Below, piece by piece: positions 40,498-52,023 of a DNA stretch of 64,000 bases. Location of the stretch: contig JAKFGP010000008.1 of assembly GCA_021502835.1 (NCBI GenBank), positions 414,558 through 478,557 on the forward strand, read 5' to 3'. The position numbers and the translations under genes are program-made. Below the pieces are notes generated by a model that was not told where the DNA came from, made no database searches, and saw only the letters and a program-made list of their open reading frames with translations. Position 1 is the first letter of the stretch, and each line of letters begins with the position of its first letter. Origin of the DNA: Streptomyces thinghirensis (GTDB taxonomy: Bacteria; Actinomycetota; Actinomycetia; Streptomycetales; Streptomycetaceae).

Positions 40498-41224
40498 GTC
40501 GGCCGGCCCCACCCCGGCCCGCCTCGCCAGTGCCACGGCGGCGAGGGTGGAGTGGACGCCCAGCTTGCCCAGCACGTTCTGCATGTGCGTCCGCACGGTG
40601 TGCGGGGACAGGTACAACCGCTCGGCGACCGCCTTGCGCCCCAGCCCGGCCACCATGCAGCGCAGCACCTCCCGCTCCCGCGGGGTCAGCGACTCCACCA
40701 GCCGTTCGCTCTCGGTGCGGTGCTTGCGGGCGGCGGTCAGTTCGCGCAGGACGCCGGTGAGCAGCGCGGGCGGCAGGTGCGTCTCGTCGCGCAGGACGCC
40801 CCGGATGACGCTGAGCAGCCGCGACAGCGAAGCAGTCCTTCGCCACCCAGCCGGAGGCACCGGCCCCCAGCGCGAGGGCGGCCTGCCGGGGGTCGTCCTT
40901 CTCGGCGAGGACGACAGATCCGTACGCCCGGCTGCCCCGACCGCACCCCCGGCGACCAGCGAGATCCTGCGTCCACCAGCCCGTCCTCGTTGCCGTCCCG
41001 CACGGGCACGGCCGGGCGCGCGCCGGGCACGTGACCCCCCGGATCGGCGTCGACGAGCAGCACGTCGAACCGCTGCCCCTCGGACGCGGGCCCGCTCCAG
41101 GCAGCGCAGCGCGGCTGCCGCCGTGCCGCGGAGACGTCGACGTCCGGCTCGCGGCCAGGGCGGCGGCGAGCGACTCGGCGAAGATGCGATGGTCGTCGAC
41201 GACCAGGACTCGGATACGAACCAC
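40456..41224 (-). CDS. NarL/FixJ-type response regulator
   Basis: About 255 residues, with shifts near 41145, 41080, 40960 and 40830. The receiver begins VVRIRVLVVDDHRIFAESLA with the acidic pair. The phospho-acceptor region reads FDVLLVDADPGG with the Asp in place, and ALALGAGASGWVAKDCSLSR carries the conserved Lys. The LuxR DNA-binding domain is LTPREREVLRCMVAGLGRKA followed by VAERLYLSPHTVRTHMQNVL and GKLGVHSTLAAVALARRAG. GTG 41224 has GGGGAGGGG upstream. No sensor kinase adjoins it. The orphan kinase at 25.8-27.1 kb lies too far away for a confident pairing. Confidence 0.88.
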
Positions 41225-41577
41225 GAAACCCCTCCCCCCAAGCTCCTGGAGGAGCAGGGATACCTATCGTCTGTCCATCCACGAAACACGGAACATCGGA
41301 CCCGGACCGGACCCGGAAGATGACACCGGCTTGCGGTGCGACGCCCGAAGCCCCGTATCCAACTGCGCACTCGGTACTCCGGGACGGTGCAGCCGCAGCC
41401 GCACGGCCGCCGCCGTGCAGTAACCGCTACCCTCGCCCCCGGCGCCGTACCCGGCTGTCTCGCCCCCTGAACGGCTTACCGGCCCCCACCGGTGCTGCTC
41501 ATCAGAGTACGGGCGGGCGCCGGGAGCGGAAGGTTATTTGCAGAACTGACAGCCCCGGCACGTTTATGGTGAGCCGC
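41225..41577. other. 353-base divergent spacer
   Basis: The spacer lies between the LuxR-type regulator (leftward) and the GNAT gene (rightward). It is less GC-biased near 41270-41320 and 41530-41575, where promoters for each side probably lie. A GC-rich inverted repeat (CGGCCGCCGCCGTG) occurs near 41405-41420. I see no gene in it. Confidence 0.4.
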
Positions 41578-42022
41578 ATGTTTTGTCTAGTGACAGAAGT
41601 GGACAGGGAACGACGCGATCCTGCCGCGCACCTGCCTGCGGGAGACGAACACGGCGGCCTCCTCGATCCTCCGCCCCCTGCGCGGGAACCCCTCACGAAC
41701 GCGAATTCCCGCTGCACGTCTGGGTGCTGGACGAGACCGGCGGCCTGGCGGGCGGCCTCGTGGGCCACACCTGGGCGAGCTGGCTCCACGTGACATACCT
41801 GCTGGGTGGACGGCACGCCGCGCCGGCGCGGGCTGGGCTCGGCCCTGCTGACGGAGGCGGAACGAACGTCCCGCGAGGAACGCGGCTGCACGGCGTCCCG
41901 CGTGGAGACCTGGGACTTCCAGGCACCGGACTTCTACACGGCACGGCTACGACGTGATGTGCGTGATCCCCGACTATCCACCGGGGATCACGGAGTACAC
42001 GCTGGTGAAGCGGCTGGGGTGA
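41578..42022 (+). CDS. GNAT-family N-acetyltransferase
   Basis: About 147 residues after correction. The fold is shown by EREFPLHVWVLDETGGLAGG and LVGHTWASWLHVTYLWV (central strands), RRRGLGSALLTEAERTSREE (acetyl-CoA loop, RRxGxG), ETWDFQAPDFYTRHGYDVMC, and ITEYTLVKRLG at the C-terminus. This is close to small Streptomyces acetyltransferases of unknown target. Shifts lie near 41615, 41690, 41805 and 41945. The start is uncertain: ATG 41578 begins MFCLVTEVDRERRD, and an internal GTG at 41589 is possible. Confidence 0.75.
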
Positions 42023-42069
42023 GGTGCTCGCACCGCTCGGCGGAACCACCGCCCCCGGAGTCGGCGTGA

Positions 42070-42732
42070 TCAGGCACCCTCCACCGGCGGACCAGGCGAT
42101 CTCTGGCCGTCCTCTGCGAATCGGAGGCTTCGCAGGACGGCTGCCACAACCGGGGCGTAGCACTGATCCCAGTGGCCAACGTTCGGGGGTGGAGAAGGCG
42201 ATCAGACACATGCGTCGCCCCTCTCCACCTGCCACTTCTGGGATCGGGATCATGGCATGGAACTGGGCGGTGAATACATCAACAGCCTCACCATTCGGTG
42301 AGAACTCCGCCGACACCGTGTAGCCCTGGCCACCTGTGAATACGGCTGCCGGACCACACGGCGCGTCAATGAGGGAACCGGCCCACCCCGGCTCTCTTGA
42401 CTCCAGGACACCCTGCAGAGCTCCACGAGCCGCTGTGGCTGCGTCACCCCCCCATACGGAAAGTCGACAACGGCGACTGCCAGCGAGCCCAAGGACGGCT
42501 CACCCTGGAACAAATGGAGGCAGTCAGCCGCGTACACGACGCCGACCTCCTTGAGGAAGCAAGAGACCTGGTGCAACGCCCGGGCCATCTGACCCAGCTT
42601 CTGCTGGTCGAGGTCACCGGTCATCGATGGTCGCGCGTAGCGTCTGTTCAGCTCGGTCCACGTCGTCTCGAAGTCGGCGCCGATGGGGATGGCCTCGAAA
42701 TCGACCGGGACAGAGAAGTCGACACGGATCAC
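42070..42732 (-). CDS. Last gene of the WXG100 operon: uncharacterised cytosolic protein
   Basis: About 221 residues. It begins VIRVDFSVPVDFEAIPIGAD, then FETTWTELNRRYARPSMTGD, KLGQMARALHQVSCFLKEVG, VYAADCLHLFQGEPSLGSLA, and ends TPNVGHWDQCYAPVVAAVLR before SLRFAEDG. The pattern of a beta-rich domain ending in W-x-x-C/Y...SLRF resembles the Mog1/PsbP-like fold of LpqN-type proteins that accompany ESX systems in mycobacteria (weak inference). Two shifts are needed, near 42455 and 42165 (a missing C in CCC). GTG 42732 overlaps the stop of the preceding gene (GTGA) and has AAGGAA upstream. No signal peptide is visible. Confidence 0.65.
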
Positions 42733-43380
42733 GAGCCGTTCCTTCCAGGGCCACCCCACCCGTTGCCTCCGACCGGAGGAGGAGGGGCAGGGGGCGGCGG
42801 GGGCCCCCACCGCTGGGACCGCTGCTGGTCGTAGCGGGTCACCTTTCTCCGGTTGTACTCATACCAACTCCTCATCCAGCGAGGAATCAGAGCCGCGACG
42901 ACGCCCAGCAGGGCTGCGACCAAGAGCAGGGCGACTGCGCCGCCAAGGCGCCTCACGTGCCACCCACGCCAGTACAAGGGTGGCGGTGCCGGGGAGGGCC
43001 GCGATGATGACCAGTCCTCGCGAGCCGTGCGTTTCATAGGCGGTCATGTTCCGCCGAGCCGAAGCCGCTTCCATCGGAGCGATCTGCCTGCCGGGGACGG
43101 GCCGCGTTCCCGCAGGGGCCCCCACCTGGGGAAACAGGGGACCACCAGCACGCAGTCGGTCCACCGTGTGCTGGGCGCGTCGGCGAACGTCCGGGGAGTC
43201 GTCACGCAGATAGATCATGCGCCATTGCCCCCGAGTGACGATGTCCGTCTCGTGAAGCTCGTAGCCCAGCTCGAAGGCCACCGCGGCAATTCTGTTACTC
43301 TGCGCTACCTCTCTTCCCCTCAACGTAATTTCCGCGGTGCCTCGCCCGTCGAAGTACTCGAGGATCTGTTCATCCTTCAT
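42729..43380 (-). CDS. Uncharacterised protein with C-terminal transmembrane pair in the WXG100 operon
   Basis: About 217 residues. The cytosolic N-terminal domain reads MKDEQILEYFDGRGTAEITL, AVAFELGYELHETDIVTRGQ, and RMIYLRDDSPDVRRRAQHTV. Two hydrophobic helices follow (LVIIAALPGTATLVLAWVA and RRLGGAVALLLVAALLGVVA), then a basic loop and a Pro/Gly-rich tail. One frameshift near 42950 lies between the helices. ATG 43380 lies inside the end of the upstream gene (11-base overlap). A small domain plus a membrane anchor directly behind a putative secreted effector is the layout of many membrane-bound immunity proteins, but no family is recognised. Confidence 0.65.
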
Positions 43381-44657
43381 GAGGGCCTTCACTTCTCCTG
43401 TTGCGCGGCACGGTCTCTCTCCTCCCGGCCTTCCAGGCATTCTCGAACCCCACAAGAAGGGAATCCGCCTGCGCCAGGCATTGCAAGCTCAATCTTCTGA
43501 CGGTCGTTCTGCGGGGCAAGTAACCCAATGCCGTCGGATCAGCGATAAAGGATGCAACGGTGTCCACCAGACCGAAGTTGGCAGAGGCGTCAGCGGCACG
43601 ACTTCCGGCGACCACCGCGGACACGCCCTTGAACGCTAGCCCAAACGGGAGAGCACCCAGAGCGTCCTGCGCGAGGGTTCGGTTGGAGACCACGTCCTCA
43701 CCTCCCACTGCCCGGGCCGTGCCATGCAGCGCAAGGGCTCCACCGGCGAAGCCACCCGCCACCGTGCCCACCGTTACCGATGCCAGGGCGAGAGGCGGAA
43801 AGAACACGCTCAGGCCAAGCATCACGAGCGAGATTGCGCCCAGCGCGGCACTCACAGTCGCCAGCACGTCGCCGAGAGCGGCGATCGCATAGGCGTGTTC
43901 CGCAAGCCACTTGACCGCATCGGCCACGGCCGCACTGACGACCTCGGCGACGAGGTCGTCGAGTTTTCCGAGGGCTTTCCCGATGTCGACGATGGTGTCG
44001 CCCAGTTTGTCCAGCACGCCCGGCTCGTTCGGCGCGATGTTCATCGCCTTGTCGAGGCGCCGCGCGACGGATCGGCCTTCCAGGTCGTAGTCGGTGGCCA
44101 GTTGCGGGCCTGTGCGCGGATCCGGTCGAGGTCGGACTCAGCCGTACTGGCTGCCAGTCGCGCCGCGGAGCGGTCCCTTCTCGGCCTTCTCCTGCTTGCT
44201 TGCCACGACGTCGTCCTTCGGCGGCAGGTCGAGCAGCGGTTTGGGCGGCAGGCCGGACAGCTTGTCCTTCGCCGCGCGAAGCGCGTCCTTCGCGTCCTGG
44301 GCCTGGCTTTCCAGAGCCTCGGCCTTGCGTTGCCAGGCCGGCATCTCGTCGGCCCAGCCCGTCAGTGCCGTCGCGGCTTTACCGAAGGATCGTTTCGCCT
44401 TGTCGATCTTGGGTCGGAAGTCGTCGTCGAACTGCTCCCGGAACGCGTCGGCGTGACGCCCTTTCCAGTCGGCGTCGTCCGTGCCGTGCAGGGCGTCGGC
44501 TATCTCGTCCAGCGCTTTGGCAGTGCGCTGGACGATGTTCGCGACGTGCCTCGCGGTCTGTGGATCCCCGGGGCAGGGGACGGAACTCAGGGGCCGGGAA
44601 CCGGTCCCTCAAGGGAGAGGTCTGCGTGGGTGACAACCAGGAGAACGGATCACTCAC
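43370..44657 (-). CDS. Putative type VII-secreted protein with WxG motif and hydrophobic C-terminal region
   Basis: About 430 residues. The N-terminus (VSDPFSWLSPTQTSPLRDRF) leads into a helical domain typical of actinomycete T7SS-secreted proteins: GDPQTARHVANIVQRTAKAL, DEIADALHGTDDADWKGRHA with W-x-G, and FGKAATALTGWADEMPAWQR. A coiled region (ALESQAQDAKDALRAAKDKL) follows. The C-terminal part has long hydrophobic helices (LATVSAALGAISLVMLGLSV, PPLALASVTVGTVAGGFAGG), then a short tail. Shifts occur near 44572 and 44095-44160. GTG 44657 overlaps the end of the WXG100-like gene. The hydrophobic segment could be a membrane-active toxin or translocation region (inference). Confidence 0.65.
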
Positions 44658-44957
44658 GCCCGCTGCTCCCGTGCTTTCCGCAGTTCCCTTGGCCAGCGTG
44701 TCGTCGATGTCCTCGAACGCCTTCTTCATCTTGTCGAGCGTTTTGACCGCGGCACCCGAGTACTTCCTGATCTGCTCGATGCCGTAGGACCACTCGTCAC
44801 TGAAGTCGTTCATGCGCGAGGCGAGCGTGCTCACGCCCATGGACGCGCCGTCGACCTCGTCCATCTCCTTTCCGGGTCGCTCCATGATCTCGCCGATGTG
44901 CTCGATGTTGCTCCGCACACGGTTCAGCACACCGAAGTCGATGTGTATGTCGCTCAT
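44654..44957 (-). CDS. WXG100 (ESAT-6)-like protein
   Basis: About 101 residues, the length of the family. It starts MSDIHIDFGVLNRVRSNIEH, forms two amphipathic helices joined at FSDEWSYGIEQIRKYS (W-S-Y-G in place of W-x-G), and ends in KMKKAFEDIDDTLAKGTAES. Such proteins are secreted as helical-hairpin dimers by type VII systems and guide co-secreted partners. A single-base correction near the C-terminus makes it stop at TGA 44654-44656, overlapping the GTG of the next gene. Without it the frame would run into that gene. ATG 44957 has GGGGAACG upstream. Confidence 0.75.
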
Positions 44958-44976
44958 CGTTCCCCGTTTTCTTGGT

Positions 44977-46016
44977 CTAGCGGTTCACGGCCTGGATCTC
45001 CTGGACCACGACATCCTGGTCAGCTCCGAACTCGCCGTTGGGAAGGTCGCCACCCGCACCAGTCGTGCTCGTCCAGCTGATCTTCCAGGTGACGGTGGCT
45101 TGGAGCTTGTACGAGCCGTCACCGGAGGAGCGCAGGTACTTCACCCCGCACGGCGGGGTCTCGTCGGCCTCGCCATCGGCGTAGGGATCACCGATCTGCC
45201 CGTCATGGACCTCGCACTGACCGGAGGCGGGGTACGTGACCGCGTCTTCCGTACCCGGGGTGATCTTCAGGGAGACGGGCTCGGCCGTGGTCGTGGCGCT
45301 GAGGCCGAGCAGCGGGACGGATGCGGTGACGGAGACCGGCTTGAACTCGGCGGTGTCGAGCCAGGCCCACGTCGGAAGGTTCACCTTCGTGGCGTTCGCC
45401 GGGGCGAGTTCGACCTCAGTGGAGGGCACGCGGATCTCGGCGTACGCGAGCTGGGCGAGCATGTCGGGTGTGATGGCCTGCGGAACATCGGCCGGCGGAG
45501 CGTCGCCCTCGTCAACCCAGAAGGGCAGCTCGTCACAGTCCTGGGCCGCCGGATCCGACTCTCGCCCCTCAGTGACGTACGCGTCCCACCAGTACCCCTC
45601 GCCCTCCTTGTCCTTGTTGAAGTCCTTGTAGGGCTTGCCGTTGACGAAGTGGTTCTGCGTCTTCAGGGACCACTCGGGGCTGGGGGCGCTACTCATCCAC
45701 ACCTGACGCATCTGCGAATCAAGCTGCTTGGGTGTGACTTCGGCGCGTAATAGCAGGCCGGAGGCGTCCAGGACGTGGTCGACGTGACGGCACCGGCTGA
45801 CTCTCCGCTGCCGTTCTTCGAGCGTTCGAAGACGATCACGCCTGCTGCGGACGCCGAGACGGTGTCGCCGTCTACCTTGGCCGACGTGTCGGAGTCGACT
45901 TCGGTCACGGAAGGAGCGGGCCCTGGTGTCGCCCATGCGGCATTCGGCATGAGAATCGGCAAAAAAGCCAGGAGGGCAACCGTGCCGGTCCGCGCTGGCG
46001 TAATCAGCCTCCGCAC
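44977..46016 (-). CDS. Secreted protein of the WXG100 operon, unknown function
   Basis: About 346 residues. A signal peptide is clear: VRRLITPARTGTVALLAFLP then ILMPNAAWA with a cleavage site after AWA. The mature part includes VTPKQLDSQMRQVWMSSAPS, GEGYWWDAYVTEGRESDPAA, FWVDEGDAPPADVPQAITPD, LAYAEIRVPSTEVELAPANA, VNLPTWAWLDTAEFKPVSVT, and C-terminal beta-rich sequence with paired Cys (ASGQCEVHDG, ETPPCGVKYL). Proteins like this accompany WXG100 genes in many Streptomyces and are sometimes mislabelled ATP/GTP-binding. One shift near 45735. The GTG at 46016 lies within the end of the upstream lipoprotein gene. Confidence 0.75.
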
Positions 46017-46668
46017 CGCTCGTGCCCCTCTTGGTGAGCAGGCCGGTGGTCACCCACACACCTTCGCCGTTTCTCTCCAAGCGAGTGTTGTAAAGGACGT
46101 AAGGACTGTCACTGGCCGGCGCCTTGTCCACCTTGCCGGTCTTTCGGTTCTTGTTGTACGCCTTGCTGTCGTCCGCGCAGTAAACAACAACAGCCGTCTT
46201 CTCGTCGCGAAGCGTCACTTGCGGATCGAAATAGCGGATGGTTCCCGTCCAGGAGATGTTGGCGTCGAGCCACGCCTGGACCCACTTGACTTCACTGACG
46301 AGCGCATCGTCCTGGTAGTAGAAGGCCAGCGCGTCCGACTTCGTGTCGCCCCCGGGCGATCGCATCGTCGACAGACCCGAGCGCCCGCTCCGCATCGGCC
46401 AGAGCAGCATCCTTCGCGGCGTCCCCGGTCTTCCAGCCTTCAAAAACACTCTTCATGTCCTTGGGCAGCGTGATGTCTGGCCGGTCGGCGGCGTCCGACG
46501 CGCTCGCACTCGGCGAAGCCGAGGTCGACGAGTCGGCTTCCGTGTCGGCGCCCGCGATCTTGTCGTTGTCCTTGGAGCTGTCCTCACCACTCCCGCAGGC
46601 GGACAGTGACAGAGCCGCAACAGCAGCCAGCGCGATGGCTGTGAGCGGGGAGTGGGGCGGCGGTTCAC
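46004..46668 (-). CDS. Lipoprotein, first gene of the WXG100 operon
   Basis: About 221 residues. The n-region MNRRPTPR (GTG start) joins the hydrophobic LTAIALAAVAALSLSACGSG once one C is restored near 46643. The lipobox is LSAC. A Ser/Asp/Ala-rich spacer follows, then DITLPKDMKSVFEGWKTGDA, ALADAERALGSVDDAIARGD, LAFYYQDDALVSEVKWVQAW, and TGTIRYFDPQVTLRDEKTAV. It resembles a SnoaL/NTF2-like external domain by its YF...V.L...A.V pattern (tentative). Shifts occur near 46365 and 46025 as well. GTG 46668 has GGGGAG seven bases upstream. It is the promoter-proximal gene of a six-gene run in which four of the five junctions overlap. Confidence 0.72.
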
Positions 46669-46901
46669 GGATGGCTCCCCGGTGGGGCGAGGGTTCTCAC
46701 GAGTGTGCCAACGCTATCGGTTGGGACTTGGGTGACAACAGCCGCCTTTACGTCAACCCCGACTGCCTGAGCAGGTAGGCCCCTGGCAGAAGCCGCTGTG
46801 ACGGCAGGGCTTCGAGATGCGCTGTTCCGTAACGCAAGCTGTGAACAGCGTGAGTGCCTCCCACGCCCCGCAGGGTGAAATCCGACCACGGGGCCCCCGC
46901 C

Positions 46902-48067
<1,166 letters not shown>

Positions 48068-48094
48068 GCCCTGACCCCTCGCCCTTCCTACGGT

Positions 48095-49058
48095 CTACTT
48101 CGCGCGCCGCTGCGCGAACTGCCACGCGTCCGCCACGATCCCCGCGAGGTCCGCGCGCGACGGGTTCCAGCCCAGTTTCTCGCGGGCCGTGCCGGCCGAC
48201 GCCACCAGGACCGCCGGGTCGCCGCCCCGCCGGGGGGCCAGGACCTCGGGGATCGGGTGGCCCGTCACCCGCCGGACGGTCTCGACGACCTCGCGGACGG
48301 AGAAGCCGTTGCCGTTGCCCAGGTTGCAGATGAGGTGCTCGCCGGGGGCGGCCGCGTCCAGGGCCAGCAGGTGGGCCTCGGCCAGGTCGGCGACGTGGAT
48401 GTAGTCGCGGACGCAGGTGCCGTCCGGCGTCGGGTAGTCGTCGCCGAAGACGGAGATCGCCTCGCGCCTGCCCTGCGCCACCTGGAGGACCAGGGGGATC
48501 AGGTGTGACTCGGGGTCGTGGCGCTCGCCGTACTCCCCGTACGCGCCCGCGACGTTGAGGTAGCGCAGCGAGACCGCGCCCAGACCGTGGGCCGCCGCCT
48601 CGCCGGTGATCATGTGGTCCACGGCCAGCTTCGAGGCGCCGTAGGGGGTTCGTGGGCTTCGTCGGCGCGGACTCGACGATCGGGACCTGGTCCGGCTCGC
48701 CGTACGTGGCGGCCGTGGAGGAGAAGACGAGACGGCGGACGCCCGCCGTGCGCATCGCGTCCAGCAGGGCCATGGTGCCGCCGACGTTGTTGTCCCAGTA
48801 CTTCTCGGGCTTCACGACCGACTCGCCGACCTGGGAGAAGGCGGCGAAGTGGAGTACACCGTCGAACGACGCGTCCAGCCACTTGGCGGCGTCGCGGATG
48901 TCGCCCTCGATGAACGAGGCGCCCGCGGGCACGCCCTCCCGGAAGCCCGTCGAGAGGTTGTCGAGGACGACGACCTCGTGGCCGGCCTCCAGCAGGTGCT
49001 GGGCGACCACGCTGCCGACGTAGCCCGCCCCGCCCGTCACCAGGTACTTCCCGCTCAT
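48095..49058 (-). CDS. galE: UDP-glucose 4-epimerase
   Basis: About 321 residues with one shift near 48648. The Rossmann start [20 protein letters not shown] gives the GxxGxxG NAD site. [20 protein letters not shown] carries the catalytic Ser/Thr, and the YxxxK motif is recovered as [40 protein letters not shown] and [20 protein letters not shown] are typical of GalE. ATG 49058 overlaps the galT stop by one base, which indicates translational coupling. Confidence 0.94.
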
Positions 49059-50115
49059 CAACTCGCTACCTCTCGCAGTCGCTGGGCCGCGCGCTCCGGG
49101 GGCACGTCGTTGATGAACACGTTCATGCCGGACTCGGAGCCCGCGAGGAACTTCAGCTTGCCGGACGTACGGCGGACGGTGAAAAGCTCGAGGTGCAGCG
49201 CGAAGTCGTCCCGCACCACGCCCTCGAAGTCCTCCAGCTGCCCGAAGGGTGCCTGGTGCCAGGCCGCGATGTACGGCGTCGGAGGCTCACCGATCCCGAA
49301 GATCCGGTCGAAGCGCCTCAAGAGTTCCAGATATACCTGGGGAATTCTGTGCGCGCCGCCTCGTCGAGTCCGAGCAGGTCGGGCACCCGCCGCTTGGGGT
49401 AGAGGTGCACCTCGTACGGCCAGTGCGCGGCGTACGGCACGAAGGCCGCCCAGTGTTCACCCTCCAGGACGACCCGCTCACCGGCCAGTTCCTCCGCCAG
49501 GACGGCGTCGAACAGGTTCTCCCCGCCCGTCGCCTCCTTGTGCGCGGCCACCTGGCGCAGCATCAGGGCGGTGCGGGGCGTGGTGAAGGGGTAGGCGTAG
49601 ATCTGCCCGTGCGGGTGACCCAGCGTCACTCCGATCTCGGCGCCCCGGTTCTCGAAGCAGAAGACCTGTTCGACGGAGGGCAGATGGGACAGCTCCGAGG
49701 TGCGGTCGGTCCAGGCGTCGAGCACGAGCCCGGCCTGCTCCTCGCTCAGGTCGGCGAAGGAGGCGTTGTGGTCGGAGGTGAAGCAGACGACCTCGCAGCG
49801 GCCGGAGTCGCCGGCCAGCGAGGGGAAGCGGTTCTCGAAGACCACCACGTCGTACGACGAGTCCGGGATCTCGCTCAGCCGCTCGTCCGCGGACGGGCAC
49901 AGGGGGCACTCGTCGGCCGGCGGGTGGTAGGTCCGGCCCTGGCGGTGCGAGGCCACGGCGACCGAGTCGCCGAGCAGCGGGTCGCGGCGGACCTCGGAGG
50001 TGGTGACGGTCCGCTCCAGCGGGCGGCGGTCGACGGCGTCCCGCACGGTGTCGTCGCGCAGGTCGTAGTGGACGAGCTCGCGACCGTCGGCCAGCCGGGT
50101 CGAGGTCTTCTTCAC
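49058..50115 (-). CDS. galT: Galactose-1-phosphate uridylyltransferase
   Basis: About 352 residues. [16 protein letters not shown] provides the zinc Cys pair, [20 protein letters not shown] a sugar-binding strand, and [20 protein letters not shown] the HPH catalytic motif with the nucleophilic His. One shift near 49328 falls after DEAARTEFP, where the reading continues as [23 protein letters not shown] 50115 has GAGGAG about nine bases upstream. It is the first gene of the operon, transcribed from the AT-rich spacer. Confidence 0.94.
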
Positions 50116-50320
50116 TGCCGGACTCCTCTACACCTGCATCCGCACCCAATCACTCAACATAAACAAACATAACACATCACAACCAACCAGCAACCAAACA
50201 GCGATCCCGTCGACCATCGATCATCACAATCAAACAAAGAACGTCACCAGAAGTGTTCAATAACTGAACGCGGAGGCGTAAGTTCCGCTCGGATCAGTTC
50301 GCGCAACGAAGCGAGTTCGT
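50116..50320. promoter_or_regulatory. AT-rich divergent control region of the gal operon and symporter
   Basis: About 120 bases (50145-50265) are strikingly AT-rich for this genome and contain repeated AAACAAACATAA-type elements. On the galT strand they read TGTGATGTGTTATG and TTTGTTTATGTTGAG. S. lividans galP1 is known to have TGTGAT-type hexamer repeats that mediate galactose induction and glucose repression. The same spacer must drive the symporter gene rightwards, where TTCAATAACTGAA (50255-50267) is a short inverted repeat. Confidence 0.7.
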
Positions 50321-52002
50321 ATGCATACCCCCACACATCTAGCCGCGGAGCTTCGACTCCCCACCAACTGGCTCGACTACTCGATCCTCGGGATCTACTT
50401 CGTCGTCGTGCTCGGCATCGGCTTCGCCGCCCGACGTTCGGTCAAGACCAGCCTGGACTTCTTCCTGTCCGGCCGCTCACTGCCCGCCTGGGTGACCGGC
50501 CTCGCCTTCGTCGCGGCCAACCTGGGCGCCACCGAGATCCTCGGCATGGCCGCCAACAGCGCCCAGTACGGCGTCTACACGACCCACTGGTACTGGATCG
50601 GCGCCATCCCGGCGATGGTCTTCCTCGGCCTGGTGATGATGCCGTTCTACTACGGCTCCAAGGTCCGCTCGGTGCCGGAGTTCCTGCTCCTGCGCTTCGA
50701 CAAGGCCTCGCACCTGCTGAGTTCGATCCTGTTCGCCGTCGCCGCCATCCTGATCGCCGGGGTGAACCTCTACGCCCTCGCGATCGTCGTCGAGGCACTG
50801 CTGGGCTGGCCGCAGTGGGTGGCCATCGTGGTCGCCGGCTTCTTCGTCCTGGCCTACATCACGCTCGGCGGTCTCTCCTCGGCGATCTACAACGAGGTCC
50901 TCCAGTTCTTCGTGATCCTGGCCGGCCTCATCCCGATCACCGTCCTGGGCCTGAAGAAGGTCGGCGGCTGGGACGGCCTGTCCGACTCCCTCACCCAGTC
51001 CCGGGCGGCGGCGACTCCATGACCGCGTGGGGCGGCACGGGCATCGGCAGCGACAACCCGCTCGGCGCCAACTGGCTGACCATCGTCCTCGGCCTCGGCT
51101 TCGTGCTCTCCTTCGGCTACTGGACGACGAACTTCGCCGAGGTGCAGCGCGCCCTGTCCGCGAAGAACCTCTCGGCGGCCCAGCGCACACCGCTGATCGC
51201 CGCGTTCCCGAAGATCTTCATCGTCTTCGTGGTGATGATCCCGGGCCTGGTCGCCGCCGTCCTCGTCCCGAAGATCGGCACGCCCGGCTCGGACCTCCAG
51301 TACAACGACGCGATCCCCTACCTGATGCAGCAGTTGCTGCCCAACGGCGTCCTCGGCATCGCGGTCACCGGCCTGCTGGCCGCCTTCATGGCCGGCATGG
51401 CGGCGAACATCTCGTCCTTCAACACCGTCTTCACCACCGACATCTGGGCGAAGTACGTCGTGCGGGGCCGCGAGGACGGCTACTACGTGCGGTTCGGCCG
51501 CCTGATCACCGTGATCGGCGTCCTCGCCTCCATCGGCACGGCCTTCCTGGCGTCGTCGTTCTCGAACATCATGAGCTACCTCCAGACGCTCTTCTCCTTC
51601 TTCAACGTGCCGATGTTCGTGGTCTTCATCATCGGCATGTTCTGGAAGCGCGCGTCCATGAAGTCCGGCTTCTGGGGCCTGATCGCGGGCACCACCGCGG
51701 CGATGGTGAACTACTTCGTCATCTACAAGCAGGGCATCATCGACATCCCCTCCGACCAGGGCGCCAACTTCGTCTCCGCGATCGCGGGCTTCGTGGCCGG
51801 TGCGGTCGTCATGGTCGCCGTGTCCCTGTTCACCGCGCCGAAGCCCGCCGCCGAGCTCCAGGGCCTGGTCTACGGCACCACCTCCCCCGGCATGTCCGAG
51901 GCGCCCGCCAAGGGCGACGACGCGTGGTACCGCAAGCCGGCTCTCCTGGGCTGGGGCGCGGTCGTACTGGCCGCCGCCTGCTACATCCCGTTCTCGTTCT
52001 GA
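50321..52002 (+). CDS. Sodium/sugar (glucose-galactose type) symporter, SSS family
   Basis: About 560 residues with 13-14 helices and one shift near 51005. LDYSILGIYFVVVLGIGFAA is helix 1, RRSVKTSLDFFLSGRSLPAW the SSS signature loop, LAFVAANLGATEILGMAANS the sodium-site helix, YITLGGLSSAIYNEVLQFFV the second signature, and ALSAKNLSAAQRTPLIAAFP, LLAAFMAGMAANISSFNTVF follow vSGLT/SGLT order. Divergence from galTEK across a shared AT-rich promoter makes galactose the likely substrate. ATG 50321 is the only start near the signature; its Shine-Dalgarno sequence (GAAGCGAG) is modest. Confidence 0.9.
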
Positions 52003-52023
52003 TCGCGGGAGGATAGAGAGAGC

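Noticed and set aside
42900..46700. Phage or integrative-element origin of the WXG100 operon
   Set aside because: No integrase, transposase, attachment repeat or clear compositional break beyond mildly lower GC was found. The gene overlap and codon bias look native.
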